The notes under the pieces: model-generated | Told to the model about the DNA's origin: nothing | The model's database searches: none | The model's input: the letters and a program-made list of their open reading frames with translations, nothing else | Translations under genes and position numbers: made by a program | From: an uncultured candidate division WPS-2 bacterium | Lineage (GTDB): Bacteria; Vulcanimicrobiota; Vulcanimicrobiia; Vulcanimicrobiales; Vulcanimicrobiaceae | NCBI GenBank assembly: GCA_937927945.1 | Contig: CALEYW010000015.1 | Location: 62,001 to 126,000, forward strand | Reading direction: 5' to 3' | Length of the DNA: 64,000 nucleotides | Shown here: positions 27,289 through 37,453 of the stretch, piece by piece | Layout: each line of letters starts with the position of its first letter | How positions within the stretch are numbered: the stretch's first letter is position 1

Positions 27289-28633
27289 GAACCGTGATCT
27301 CCGAGAGGGCGGCGGCGAGGCGATCGACGTCGGCGCTCGTGGTGAGCTCCGTCGCCGTCATGAGGATGCAGTCGTCGAGTTCGGGATAGAAGCGGCCGAG
27401 GTCGAGGCCGCCCAGGATCTTCTTCTCTTCCAGCGCGCGCAGCACGTCCGCGGCGCGTCCGGGAACGCGCAGCACGAACTCGTTGAACGTCGGGCCCGAA
27501 AACCGCGCCGCGCAGCCGGAGACGGCCGTCACCTTCGCGCGCAGTTCGCTCGTGCGCGCGACGTTGAGGGCGGCGCAGTCGCGCAAGCCGCTGCTGCCCA
27601 TGGCGGCGAGGTAGATCGTCGCGCACAGCGCGCAGTGCGCCTGATTGGTGCAGATGTTCGAGGTCGCCTTTTCGCGCCGGATGTGCTGTTCGCGCGCCTG
27701 CAGCGTGAGCACGTACGCGACGCGCCCTTCGCCGTCGACCGACTTGCCGACCAGCCGTCCCGGGATGCGGCGCAGATGCTCGGTCGTCGCGGCGATGAAG
27801 CCGACATGCGGGCCGCCGTACGCCATCGCCACGCCGAACGACTGCGCTTCGCCGACGCAGATGTCGACGCCCCACGACGCGGGCGCGGCGAGCGCCGCGA
27901 GCGACATCGCTTCAGCGACGACTCCGATGACGACCGTCTTGGTGGTTTTGATCCGCGCGCCGACCCCCGCCGGCAGCGCATCGATCGCGCCGAACACGTT
28001 GGGCGACTGCACGACGACCGCGGCGTAGCGCTGGTCGGCGAGCGCCGCTTCGAGCGACGAGAGGTCGGTGCGTCCGTCGGCGCCGTAGGGAAGCTCGTCC
28101 ACCGCGAGGTCGAGGCCCTCGGCGTACGTGCGCAGTACGGCGCGATAGTTCGGATGCACGGCTTGCGAGACGAGGACCGCCTTGCGCCCCGTCGCGTTGA
28201 CCGCCATGATGACGCCTTCGGCGAGCGCCGTCGCGCCGTCGTAGACCGACGCGTTGGCGACGTCGAGCCCGGTCAGCAGCGCGATGTAGGTCTGCCACTC
28301 GTAGATGGCCTGCAGGTACCCTTGCGAGACCTCGGCCTGATACGGCGTGTACGAGGTGAGAAACTCACCGCGCATCGCGATCGCGCCGACGACCGGCGGC
28401 ACGTAGTGCCGGTACGCCCCCGCTCCCAGGAACGAGGTGTAGGTGCCGGCACTGGTGCGCTCCGCGAACCGGCGGAAACGCTCCGCGATTTCGATCTCGC
28501 TGTGTTGGGGCGTGACTTCGACGGGGGCGCGCAGCGCGACCGCGTCCGGCACACGGACGAGATCGTCCAGCGTGTCGACGCCGATCGTGCGCAGCATCGC
28601 CTCGATGTCGGAGGAGGTATGCGGCGTGTACAC
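27269..28633 (-). CDS. gcvPA: Glycine dehydrogenase (decarboxylating) subunit 1
   Basis: This is the N-terminal half of a split P-protein. It keeps MYTPHTSSDIEAMLRTIGV at the start, SFLGAGAYRHYVPPVVGAIA, YTPYQAEVSQGYLQAIYEWQ, VYDGATALAEGVIMAVNATG and the later region with MGSSGLRDCAALN. The length of 454 residues is typical. It overlaps gcvPB and starts 2 bases after gcvH, so H-protein and both P subunits are made together. Confidence 0.95.
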   Translation of the reverse strand: MYTPHTSSDIEAMLRTIGVDTLDDLVRVPDAVALRAPVEVTPQHSEIEIAERFRRFAERTSAGTYTSFLGAGAYRHYVPPVVGAIAMRGEFLTSYTPYQAEVSQGYLQAIYEWQTYIALLTGLDVANASVYDGATALAEGVIMAVNATGRKAVLVSQAVHPNYRAVLRTYAEGLDLAVDELPYGADGRTDLSSLEAALADQRYAAVVVQSPNVFGAIDALPAGVGARIKTTKTVVIGVVAEAMSLAALAAPASWGVDICVGEAQSFGVAMAYGGPHVGFIAATTEHLRRIPGRLVGKSVDGEGRVAYVLTLQAREQHIRREKATSNICTNQAHCALCATIYLAAMGSSGLRDCAALNVARTSELRAKVTAVSGCAARFSGPTFNEFVLRVPGRAADVLRALEEKKILGGLDLGRFYPELDDCILMTATELTTSADVDRLAAALSEITVRAAAHV

Positions 28634-28635
28634 GA

Positions 28636-29019
28636 TCAGGCCTCGACGATCAGCTTCTCGTACTGCTCCGGCGACATGAGTTCGGTGGTCTGCCCGACGT
28701 CGTCGAGCTTCACCTTATAGAGCCAGCCGGCTCCGTACGGATCGCGGTTGACCAGCGCCGGGTCGCCTTCGATCGCACCGTTCGTTTCGGTGACCTCGCC
28801 GCCGACCGGGGTGAAGATGTCGGAGACGGCCTTGACCGACTCGACGACACCGATGCCGCCGAATTGCGTCAGCGCCGCGCCGATGCGCGGCAGCTCGACG
28901 TACACGATGTCGCCGAGCGACGATTGCGCGTAGTCCGTGATCCCCACGGTCGCGACGTCGCCGTCGAGCTTCACCCACTCGTGTTCTTTGCTATAGAGCA
29001 GTCCTGCCGGTTGTGCCAT
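28636..29019 (-). CDS. gcvH: Glycine cleavage system H protein
   Basis: The lipoyl-bearing swinging arm protein. The lipoylation site is the lysine in GVVESVKAVSDIFTP (K63), inside the typical biotinyl/lipoyl fold with TVGITDYAQSSLGDIVYVELP before it and ALVNRDPYGAGWLYKVKLDD after it. Length 127 residues is normal. The gap to gcvT is 47 bases. Confidence 0.96.
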   Translation of the reverse strand: MAQPAGLLYSKEHEWVKLDGDVATVGITDYAQSSLGDIVYVELPRIGAALTQFGGIGVVESVKAVSDIFTPVGGEVTETNGAIEGDPALVNRDPYGAGWLYKVKLDDVGQTTELMSPEQYEKLIVEA

Positions 29020-29066
29020 CTCGATCCCCTAGCTAGTCTTTCGTGGGTCCGCGAACCTGCCGGACT

Positions 29067-30182
29067 TCAGCCCTTGGGACGCCGGTAGAACGGCATCGGT
29101 GTCACAACCGCGGCGTGTTCGGTCCCGCGCACTTCGACCGTCAACGCGGTTCCGTCGGCGGCGGCGGCCGGCGCGACGAGCGCGGTCGCGATGTTCTTTC
29201 CGACCGACGGCCCGAGCGAGCCGCTGCGAATCTCGCCCGCGCGCGCGCCGCCGGCCAGCACCGGGTACCCGGCGCGGGCGGGAACGCGGCCCTCCATCAC
29301 CAGGCCGACGATCCGCGCATAGTCGCCGGCGTCACGCTGCGCCGCAAGCGCCTCCTTGCCGCGAAACGCGGGTTTGTCGAACTTGATCGCCCACGCGAGG
29401 CCGGCTTGGAGCGGTGTGACCTCCTCGTCCATCTCGTGGCCGTAGAGCGGCATCCCCGCCTCGAGCCGCAGCACGTCGCGCGCGCCGAGGCCGCACGGTT
29501 CGAGTCCCGCTCCTCGGTGCGCGGCAAGCAGCCCGTCCCACAGCGCGGTGGCATCGTCTGAGGGGACGAACACTTCGAAGCCGTCTTCGCCGGTGTATCC
29601 GGTCCGCGCGACGACGACGGTTTCACGCGTGCCGCGCACGGTCGTCTCGGTGCACGAGTAGTATTTCATCGGCGCGAGCTCGGCATCGACGAACGGCTGC
29701 AGCCACTCGACCGAACGCGGACCCTGGATCGCGATCAGCGCGCGCTCGCCGCGCAGGTCGGTCAGCCGGACGTCGCCGCTGCGCTCCGCGCTCACGTGCG
29801 CCCACATCTTGTCGGCGTTGCCCGCGTTGACCACCAGCAGCCACCGATCTTCGGCGAGCCGGTAGAAGATCACGTCGTCGTGCGCGCCGCCGCGGTCGTT
29901 CGTGAACACGTTGTAGCGTGCCTGACCGGGCTTCATGTTCGCGACCTTGTTGATGGTCAGCGATTCGGCCCAGCTGCCGACATCCGGGCCGTCGAGCAAG
30001 AATTGCCCCATGTGCGAGAGGTCGAACAGCCCGGCGCGCTTGCGCACGGCGTCGTGCTCTTTGAGGATGCTCGAATATTGCACGGGCATCTCGAAGCCGC
30101 CGAACGGGACGATCCGCGCGCCGAGCGCTAGGTGCGCATCGTAGAGCGCGGTGCGGCGAAGAACTCCGGAAGCGTCGGTCAT
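29067..30182 (-). CDS. gcvT: Aminomethyltransferase (glycine cleavage T protein)
   Basis: GcvT releases ammonia and makes methylenetetrahydrofolate. The 371-residue protein shows MPVQYSSILKEHDAVRKRAG, LFDLSHMGQFLLDGPDVGSW, YTGEDGFEVFVPSD and GLEPCGLGARDVLRLEAGMP, with a C-terminal barrel (GEIRSGSLGPSVGKNIATAL). It starts 12 bases downstream of the speE stop. No glycine riboswitch is present in that gap, so gcv expression must depend on the promoter of the upstream polyamine genes or an internal one. Confidence 0.95.
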   Translation of the reverse strand: MTDASGVLRRTALYDAHLALGARIVPFGGFEMPVQYSSILKEHDAVRKRAGLFDLSHMGQFLLDGPDVGSWAESLTINKVANMKPGQARYNVFTNDRGGAHDDVIFYRLAEDRWLLVVNAGNADKMWAHVSAERSGDVRLTDLRGERALIAIQGPRSVEWLQPFVDAELAPMKYYSCTETTVRGTRETVVVARTGYTGEDGFEVFVPSDDATALWDGLLAAHRGAGLEPCGLGARDVLRLEAGMPLYGHEMDEEVTPLQAGLAWAIKFDKPAFRGKEALAAQRDAGDYARIVGLVMEGRVPARAGYPVLAGGARAGEIRSGSLGPSVGKNIATALVAPAAAADGTALTVEVRGTEHAAVVTPMPFYRRPKG

Positions 30183-30194
30183 CCCGGTGCGGTG

Positions 30195-31085
30195 CTACGC
30201 GAAGACGGCGCCGTCCTTCGCCAATTCGCGGCGCAGGTACAGCGGCAGCGCGAACAGCCGGCGGTGGGTCTGAGCGTCATAGAACCAGTTCTCGCCGCGC
30301 AATCCGGCGACGTACCGGTCGATGCGTTCCGCCGCCGTCGCGGCGACGTCCGTCTCGTCGCTGCAGGCGATGAACGCCCAGTCGTTGTCGAACGCCGGGA
30401 CGTGGGTGTAGAAGCTGCGCACGTGCGCGAAGTGGGCCCGCAGCGAGCGCGCCATCTTGGCGTGGAGCTCCATGTTGTGGAAGCCCGCCGTACTCGCTTG
30501 CAGCACGTAGATGCCGCCAGGCGCGAGTCGCGCCTTGATGTCGCGAAACACCTCGCCGTTGAAGAGCGGAAACGACGGCGAATCCGGCAACGGTTCGGTC
30601 AGATCCGAGATCACCACCCCGTAACGGTCGCGGTCTTCCTTGATGAACTTCAGCGCGTCACCGATGATGACGCGCGCGCGCGGATCGTCGAACGCACCGT
30701 CCGACCACTCGGCAAGATACCGCTTCGAGAGTTCGACGACCTGACCGTCGATGTCGACCATGGTGCAGCGGCGGACCGACGGGTCGCGCAGCACCTCGCG
30801 CAGCGTGGCTCCTTCACCGCCGCCGAGGATCAGCACGTCGGCACGTTCGCGCGCCGACGCCATCGCGGGATGAACCAGCGACTCGTGATAGATCTTCTCG
30901 TCGTTCTGCGAGGACTGCGTGTCGCCGTCGAGCACGAGCAGCTTCCCGAACACCGGCGTGCGCAGCACCGCGACCGATTGGAACGGCGTGCGGCCCGCGT
31001 AGTACGTCTCCTCGATCGCGTGCGCGTGGATCTCGGTCGGCGCGAACTGCTCGGTGTACCACTGGTAGTGCTCGGTTTTCGGCAT
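30195..31085 (-). CDS. speE: Polyamine aminopropyltransferase (spermidine/thermospermine synthase-like)
   Basis: The 296-residue enzyme transfers an aminopropyl group from decarboxylated S-adenosylmethionine to a polyamine. The nucleotide site is VLILGGGEGATLREVLRDP. The segment VVISDLTEPLPDSPSFPLFN replaces the DSxDPxGPA of putrescine-type spermidine synthases and resembles thermophile-type and thermospermine synthases. The acceptor may therefore be another di- or triamine. speD, its dcSAM supplier, is just upstream on the same strand, and gcvT follows. Confidence 0.88.
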   Translation of the reverse strand: MPKTEHYQWYTEQFAPTEIHAHAIEETYYAGRTPFQSVAVLRTPVFGKLLVLDGDTQSSQNDEKIYHESLVHPAMASARERADVLILGGGEGATLREVLRDPSVRRCTMVDIDGQVVELSKRYLAEWSDGAFDDPRARVIIGDALKFIKEDRDRYGVVISDLTEPLPDSPSFPLFNGEVFRDIKARLAPGGIYVLQASTAGFHNMELHAKMARSLRAHFAHVRSFYTHVPAFDNDWAFIACSDETDVAATAAERIDRYVAGLRGENWFYDAQTHRRLFALPLYLRRELAKDGAVFA

Positions 31086-31150
31086 CGCGTCGGCACGGTT
31101 GAACGGGCGGACGCGATGCCCTGCCTTCGCCGAGGAAGCGGTTGACGCGA

Positions 31151-31180
31151 CGAAGCCCGCTGCTCGTGCAGCGGGCTTCG
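31151..31180 (-). terminator. Strong hairpin between speD and speE
   Basis: A perfect inverted repeat with a 13-base stem (CGAAGCCCGCTGC with its complement) and a four-base loop sits 43 bases after the speD stop. It has no U tract, so a Rho-independent terminator is not certain. It may instead limit read-through to speE or protect mRNA ends. It lies 66 bases before the speE start. Confidence 0.55.
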
Positions 31181-31223
31181 GGATTTCCTGACCGGGTGGT
31201 CCGAGGAGCAGGTCCTGCGAGTA

Positions 31224-31640
31224 CTAGGCGGTGGCCATCAGCTCGCGGGTGTCGTTCTCGGTCGTAACGATGTGGGTGAAGCGGCCTGATGCGGCTTCGA
31301 TGCCGCGCTTCACTTCGGTCGTCAGCATGGTCTTGGCGTCGAGCGCCTCCGCGGCATATTCGCATGCCGCCCACGGATCTGTGTGGTCGCCGCACGTGTA
31401 GAAGTCCATTGCGGCGTAGCCGGTCTCCGGCCACGTATGGATCGACAAGTGCGACTCTTGGATGACCACCACTCCGGAAACCCCGTGGGGCTGGAAGCGA
31501 TGGAACGCCGCTTCGATGATCGTCGCGTTTGCCGCAAGGGCCGCGTTCTGCATCATCTCACGGACCGCGTCGACGTCGGTGAGCTTGGCTGGGTCACAGC
31601 CGGACAGCTCACAGACGATGTGCGTGCCGAGTGCTTTCAA
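31224..31640 (-). CDS. speD: S-adenosylmethionine decarboxylase proenzyme
   Basis: SpeD makes decarboxylated SAM for SpeE using a pyruvoyl group that forms by self-cleavage at a serine. The cleavage region is ESHLSIHTWPET, with the pyruvoyl-forming S66; AAMDFYTCGDHTDPWAACEY follows with the conserved cysteine. No ATG is available; TTG 31640 is preceded at 8 bases by GAGGAG (31649-31654), so it is chosen. The protein is 138 residues, typical of the bacterial short class. It is separated from speE by a strong hairpin. Confidence 0.92.
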   Translation of the reverse strand: MKALGTHIVCELSGCDPAKLTDVDAVREMMQNAALAANATIIEAAFHRFQPHGVSGVVVIQESHLSIHTWPETGYAAMDFYTCGDHTDPWAACEYAAEALDAKTMLTTEVKRGIEAASGRFTHIVTTENDTRELMATA

Positions 31641-31904
31641 TTGTTTGACTCCTCGAGAGCTTTCGGTTGGGAGAATCCCACCTCCAGGCGTGTCGTCCAG
31701 CGCGTGCGGTACACCGTCTCGCTGTCGACCTATCAGCGGACTCTTGCCGGCACGGTCTCCTTTGGACCGAACGGACGTTCCACTGCGAAGGCGCGTTGGG
31801 CGCGCCGTCCCCAAAACCGACTGCCGTGACCCCGCGCTGTTACGCCGGGGTCCGTGAAGTCCGACGCCGATGATAACCCCCCCGGGGTCCGATGTAAATA
31901 GGTT
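31641..31904. other. Divergent intergenic region between speD and the ATP-grasp gene
   Basis: This 264-base gap has no gene. It contains the speD ribosome site (31649-31654). Near the ATP-grasp side an inverted repeat GACCCC/GGGGTC (about 31828-31852) is followed by another GGGGTCC block (about 31884), and a run of C (31877-31883). An AT-rich spot (GTAAATA, about 31894-31900) could hold a promoter for the plus-strand gene. No known riboswitch was recognised. Confidence 0.5.
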
Positions 31905-33092
31905 GTGTCGGCGAATGGGCCGCCTGGTGATCTGGCCACTGACACAGGGGCGAAGGTGAGCGCCACCTCGACCGGGCGACAGCTCGCTTCTGCTGGACAA
32001 CTCGACCAAGCGCTAGCCGTTCTTCTGGCGGCAGCCGATGAGGACCCGGCGGACGTCGGGGCTCATCTCGCGATCTACGAGGTTGCGCAGATCTTGCGCC
32101 GGCCCGAGCTGGCGCTCGAGCACCAGCGACGGGCGATCGCCCTGGCGCCGATCCACTCGACCTTCGCCGCCGTCGGTGAGGACTACGCGCTCCTGGTCCC
32201 TTGCGTGCCCGGCCCGTTCACCGCCAATACTCCGGTCGATCTGCTCTTCGACCCGGCCCGCGTGACCCTTCATCGCTGGTACGTTGACCCGAGCGCACCG
32301 ATCCCGCCGCTGCCCCGGCACGACGCGGTGTTCGTGGCTGCGGGTGAGTCGAGCGCGGCGCAGCCGGCGCTGCGGATGCTCGAGGCCTTCACCCGGCGCT
32401 GTGAGGTCCCGGTCGTGAACCGGCCGGCCGCCATCGCCCGGCTTGGACGGGTCGGCTTCGCCGAGACGTTCGCCGGCGCGCGCTACTGCCGGGTGGCGCC
32501 GACCGCGCGAATCGACCGCGCGGCGTACGCGCGCGAGGGGTTCGACCTGCCGCACATCGTTCGTCCGCTCGACTCGCACGGCGGTCAGGGGTTGGTCCGC
32601 ATCGACGCGGACGCGGAGCGCCAGGCGTTCCTGGCCGGCTGCGACGCGGCGGAACTGTACGTCTCGCGCTACGTCGACTACCGGAGCGCCGACGGGTACT
32701 TTCGCAAGTACCGTATCCTCTTCGTCGACGGCAAACCGTGGCCGTTCCACTTGGCAATCTCGCCGAACTGGATGGTGCACTACTACAACTCGCCGATGAC
32801 CGAGCATCGGTGGATGCGCGACGAGGAGCACGCGTTTCTCGCCCGCATGGACGACGTGTTCGGCGGCGAGCTGGCCGAAGCGCTGCGGGAGGCGTCGCGG
32901 CGGCTGCCGCTCGAGTACGTCGGCATCGACTGCGCGATCGACCGCGACGGCAAGCTGCTGTTGTTCGAAGCCGACAACGCGCTGATCGTGCACGAGCTCG
33001 ATGACCCGGTGATGTTCGGTTACAAGCACACCTACGTACCGCGCATCAAGACCGCGATCGACGCGATGGTGCGGCGCCGCCTCACATCGTGA
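31905..33092 (+). CDS. TPR/ATP-grasp ligase-like protein
   Basis: The protein has an N-terminal helical part with a tetratricopeptide-like pair (about 20-90) and a C-terminal ATP-grasp module (about 190-385). The module has HIVRPLDSHGGQGLVRID for the nucleotide lid, YFRKYRILFVDGKPWPFHLA and, for metal binding, GIDCAIDRDGKLLLFEADNA (ExxN). Such enzymes join a carboxylate to an amine through an acylphosphate. The stop overlaps the decarboxylase gene (GTGA), so the pair may make and couple an amine. The start is uncertain: GTG 31905 was used, and GTG 31956 is an alternative. No carrier or precursor peptide is visible nearby. Confidence 0.72.
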   Translation: MSANGPPGDLATDTGAKVSATSTGRQLASAGQLDQALAVLLAAADEDPADVGAHLAIYEVAQILRRPELALEHQRRAIALAPIHSTFAAVGEDYALLVPCVPGPFTANTPVDLLFDPARVTLHRWYVDPSAPIPPLPRHDAVFVAAGESSAAQPALRMLEAFTRRCEVPVVNRPAAIARLGRVGFAETFAGARYCRVAPTARIDRAAYAREGFDLPHIVRPLDSHGGQGLVRIDADAERQAFLAGCDAAELYVSRYVDYRSADGYFRKYRILFVDGKPWPFHLAISPNWMVHYYNSPMTEHRWMRDEEHAFLARMDDVFGGELAEALREASRRLPLEYVGIDCAIDRDGKLLLFEADNALIVHELDDPVMFGYKHTYVPRIKTAIDAMVRRRLTS

Positions 33093-34585
33093 GCGACGAG
33101 CGCACGTCGCTCGATCCGAGCGATTGGGAGGCGTTTCGTGCGACGCTGCACGCTGCGGTCGACCAGCTCGTCGACGACATGGCGGCGATCCGGGAACGAC
33201 CTGCGTGGCGTCCCGTTCCCGACGAGGTCAAGGCGGCGCTGCAGGATCCGATCCCGCCCGACGGCGAGCCGCTCGATGCGACGTACGCGCGCTTTCGCGA
33301 ACTGATCGAACCGTATCCGACCGGGAACGTGCACCCGCGCTTCTTCGGCTGGGTGCACGGCGGCGGCAGTGCTGCCGGCGTGCTGGCCGAACTCCTCGCG
33401 GCCGGGATGAACGCGAACGTCGGCGGGCGCGAGCACGCGGCCGCGTACGTCGAACGGGCCGTCGTGCGCTGGTTTGCCGACTTGTTCGGTTTCCCCGCGG
33501 CCGCGAGCGGAATTCTGACGAGCGGGACGTCGATGGGGAATTTGCTCGCAGTCGTCGCCGCGCGCGACGCCGCGCTCGGGCAGAGCGCACGCGACGCGGG
33601 CATCGCAGGCGCTCAACTCACCGCGTATGCGGCCGCGGGCGTGCATGACTCCGTCGGCAAGGCGATGGCGGTCGCCGGACTCGGACGTTCGGCGCTGCGC
33701 GAGACCGTCGTGGATGCGCGGCGGGGAATCGACGTCGCTGCGCTGCGCGCGCGGATTCGCGCCGACCGAGCAGCGGGGATGCAGCCGTTTCTCATCGTCG
33801 CGACGGCCGGCAGCGTCGACGCCGGCGCGTTCGACCCGATCGCGGCGCTCGCCGATCTCTGCGCCGAGGAACGTCTGTGGCTGCACGTCGACGGCGCGTT
33901 CGGAGCGCTCGTCGTGCTGAGTCCGGCGCACGCTCATCTCGTGCGCGGCATCGAACGCGCCGACTCGATCGCATTCGATGCGCACAAATGGCTGCAGGCG
34001 CCGTATGCCACGGGGTGCGTGCTCTTCCGCGACGAGGCCGCGCACCGCGCGCCGTTCGCCTCCGCACCCGCCTACCTCAAACGCACTGAACGCGGCACCG
34101 GCGCCGGCGCTCCGTGGTACGCCGACTACGGGATCGAACTCTCGCGCGAGTTCCGCGCCCTCAAGATCTGGTTCATCCTGCGGCATTACGGGCCCGCACG
34201 GCTCGGCGCGACGATCGCGCGAACCTGTGCGCTCGCGACGCTGCTCGGCCAGGCCGTCGAACGAGCGGCTGACGTGGAACTCCTCGCCCCGGTCCAGCTC
34301 AACGTCGTCTGCTTCCGCGTCGTGCGTCCTGGATTCGACGAGGCCGCGCTCGACCGGCTCAACGAAGCGATCGCGATCGCGGTTCAGGAAGGCGGTACGG
34401 CGGTTCCGAGCACGACCCGGATCGACGGCCGGCTCGCGCTGCGCGCCTGCATCGTGAACCACCGAACGCGACCGGACGATCTCGACGTACTGCTCGCGGC
34501 GGTTCGCGAGGCGGCCGCTCGGTCGCTCCCATTTCCCACGCCTGTGGCTCCACCTGACACCCTTGCAGGGCCCAAGGGGTCCTAG
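33089..34585 (+). CDS. PLP-dependent group II decarboxylase
   Basis: This 498-residue enzyme belongs to the glutamate/aromatic-amino-acid decarboxylase family. The cofactor lysine is in ADSIAFDAHKWLQAPYATG. Other hallmarks are WVHGGGSAAGVLAELLAAG, GILTSGTSMGNLLAVVAARD and LWLHVDGAFGALVVL. The GTG start overlaps the ATP-grasp stop. Substrate is unknown; aromatic amino acids are common for the subgroup with HVDGAFG. Its last 20 residues (SLPFPTPVAPPDTLAG) look like a Pro-rich extension. Confidence 0.85.
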   Translation: MSDERTSLDPSDWEAFRATLHAAVDQLVDDMAAIRERPAWRPVPDEVKAALQDPIPPDGEPLDATYARFRELIEPYPTGNVHPRFFGWVHGGGSAAGVLAELLAAGMNANVGGREHAAAYVERAVVRWFADLFGFPAAASGILTSGTSMGNLLAVVAARDAALGQSARDAGIAGAQLTAYAAAGVHDSVGKAMAVAGLGRSALRETVVDARRGIDVAALRARIRADRAAGMQPFLIVATAGSVDAGAFDPIAALADLCAEERLWLHVDGAFGALVVLSPAHAHLVRGIERADSIAFDAHKWLQAPYATGCVLFRDEAAHRAPFASAPAYLKRTERGTGAGAPWYADYGIELSREFRALKIWFILRHYGPARLGATIARTCALATLLGQAVERAADVELLAPVQLNVVCFRVVRPGFDEAALDRLNEAIAIAVQEGGTAVPSTTRIDGRLALRACIVNHRTRPDDLDVLLAAVREAAARSLPFPTPVAPPDTLAGPKGS

Positions 34586-34610
34586 AAAGTACAGAAACGT
34601 CTGCACTATC

Positions 34611-34640
34611 TTGACCGAGGTGGTGCCGGACCACTACGCT
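34611..34640 (+). promoter_or_regulatory. Promoter candidate for sufB
   Basis: TTGACC (34611-34616) and TACGCT (34635-34640) are separated by 18 bases and lie just before the sufB ribosome site GGGAG (34641-34645). The -10 box matches only three of six positions. The transcript leader would be very short, so this is a tentative call. Confidence 0.35.
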
Positions 34641-34649
34641 GGGAGCTCT

Positions 34650-36059
<1,410 letters not shown>

Positions 36060-36107
36060 AAGTCGCCGCGCACGAGAAGTCGCGGCGATCCGGGAATACT
36101 CCCCTGC

Positions 36108-36650
36108 GTGAACGCTCGTCGACTCGCTTTCCTGGGAGCCGCCTTGGCTTGGGCCACCGTGGCGCTTCCAACTCCGGCGCAGGCGACGAAGACCTGCGCG
36201 CTCGCCGTTTCGGCCGAGATGGTCGATAAGGTCGAGTCGCGCAACGCGCGGGCGGGCGGCGATTTCCGCTTCAAGACCACGCAGCCGATGACGCTGGACG
36301 ACGGGACGGTCGTCCCGGCCGGCACGCTGGGCTACGGCCTGATCCGCTCGGCCACGTCGGCCGGCCGGGCCAGCCGAGACGGCATGCTCTCGCTCGAGCC
36401 GCGCTATCTCACCGTTGCGGGCGCCAAGGGCAGCCCGAAGCGCGTCGACGTCTCGATGACCCCGACGCTTCCGGTCACTTGGAGCCCGAACGATCTCTTG
36501 AGCTCTGCCTCGCGCGTACCAATCCCCGTCGCCGGCCTGGTGATGACGGGGGTCAACGCCGTCCGCTGGGGACGCGACATCACGCTCGGACCGGGCTTCA
36601 CCTTCTCGGTGATCCCGATCGGAAATCTGGCGAAGGCGCCGATCTGCTGA
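36108..36650 (+). CDS. Secreted hypothetical protein
   Basis: From GTG 36108 the 180-residue product has a signal peptide ending near residue 26 (ALPTPAQA), and a beta-rich mature domain. The domain begins CALAVSAEMVDKVESR and includes a strand-loop region with TLDDGTVVPAGTLGYGLIRS, like proteins that describe a threshold or membrane-bound matrix component. No family was recognised. It lies between sufB and the convergent FKBP gene. Confidence 0.6.
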   Translation: MNARRLAFLGAALAWATVALPTPAQATKTCALAVSAEMVDKVESRNARAGGDFRFKTTQPMTLDDGTVVPAGTLGYGLIRSATSAGRASRDGMLSLEPRYLTVAGAKGSPKRVDVSMTPTLPVTWSPNDLLSSASRVPIPVAGLVMTGVNAVRWGRDITLGPGFTFSVIPIGNLAKAPIC

Positions 36651-36665
36651 AGGCGCTGCGGCGCG

Positions 36666-37115
36666 CTATTTGACGCCGAGCAGCTCGACGTCGAAGAGCA
36701 GCGTGGCGTTGGGCGGGATGACCGGCGGGTAGCCTTTCGCGCCGTAGGCGAGTCCGGGCGGGCAGATCAGCTTGCGCCGTCCCCCGACGTGCATCGTCGC
36801 GACGGCCTCGTCCCAGCAGGGGATGACGCCGTGCTGGCCGAGCGGAAACTCGAACGGGGCGTGGCGGTCGCGCGAGCTGTCGAACTTCTTTCCGTCCGGA
36901 AACGTCCCGGTGTAGTGGACGACGGCGGTCTGCCCGCTCTTCGGAACGGCGCCCTTCCCGACGACGACGTCGGTGTATTTCAAACCGTCCGGCAGCGTCA
37001 CCGTGTGCGCTTGCTTCGTGTGCGCGGCCGCGGTCTTATGGATCGCGGTTGCCGCGGCGGCCGGGAGAGCGGCGGCCAGCGCAAACGCGAGGCCGATCGA
37101 AAGAGAACGGGTCAT
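36666..37115 (-). CDS. Exported FKBP-type peptidyl-prolyl isomerase
   Basis: The signal peptide is LSIGLAFALAAALPAAAATA. The FKBP domain follows, with TVVVHYTGTFPDGKKFDSSRD-type sequence in AVVHYTGTFPDGKKFDSSRD, FPLGQHGVIPCWDEAVATMH, RRKLICPPGLAYGAKGYPPV and IPPNATLLFDVELL. The ATG at 37115 rather than the upstream in-frame 37136 gives a proper leader. It catalyses proline isomerisation during folding of exported proteins. It is divergent from the Rieske gene with 26 bases between starts. Confidence 0.9.
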   Translation of the reverse strand: MTRSLSIGLAFALAAALPAAAATAIHKTAAAHTKQAHTVTLPDGLKYTDVVVGKGAVPKSGQTAVVHYTGTFPDGKKFDSSRDRHAPFEFPLGQHGVIPCWDEAVATMHVGGRRKLICPPGLAYGAKGYPPVIPPNATLLFDVELLGVK

Positions 37116-37141
37116 GGTGCGGCCTTCGCGAATCAACCCGC

Positions 37142-37453
37142 GTGCCCCACCCGATCGCGAAACGAACCGACATCCCCCCGGGAACGACGAAACGCGTCGA
37201 AGTCGACGGGGTCGAGGTTCTGCTGTGCAACGTCGACGGGACGCTGTACGCCGTCGAAGACGTCTGCACGCACGACGGCGGGCCGCTCGACCAAGGGGAA
37301 CTCGAGGACTGCCGGATCGAGTGCCCTCGACACGGCGCGACGTTCGACGTCCGCACGGGCGCAGCTCTGACCCTCCCGGCGACCGAGCCGTTGCCCACGT
37401 ACCGGGTCCGCGTCGAGGGCGACGACGTCTACGTCGAGACGCCTACTTCCTAG
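37142..37453 (+). CDS. Rieske [2Fe-2S] ferredoxin
   Basis: The small protein (103 residues from GTG 37142) has both Rieske motifs: CTHDGGPLDQG (C-X-H) and CPRHGATFDVRTG (C-X2-H). Such stand-alone ferredoxins pass electrons to oxygenases or act in a non-haem dioxygenase context. Its last codon shares bases with the stop of the opposite small gene (CTAG). No oxygenase partner is next to it. Confidence 0.9.
   Translation: MPHPIAKRTDIPPGTTKRVEVDGVEVLLCNVDGTLYAVEDVCTHDGGPLDQGELEDCRIECPRHGATFDVRTGAALTLPATEPLPTYRVRVEGDDVYVETPTS

Noticed and set aside
29507..29530. tRNA-like TTCGAGTCCCGC string
   Set aside because: It lies inside gcvT in frame, with no acceptor stem or anticodon arm.
30183..30194. 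Search for a glycine riboswitch before gcvT
   Set aside because: The gap is only 12 bases and too short for the aptamer.
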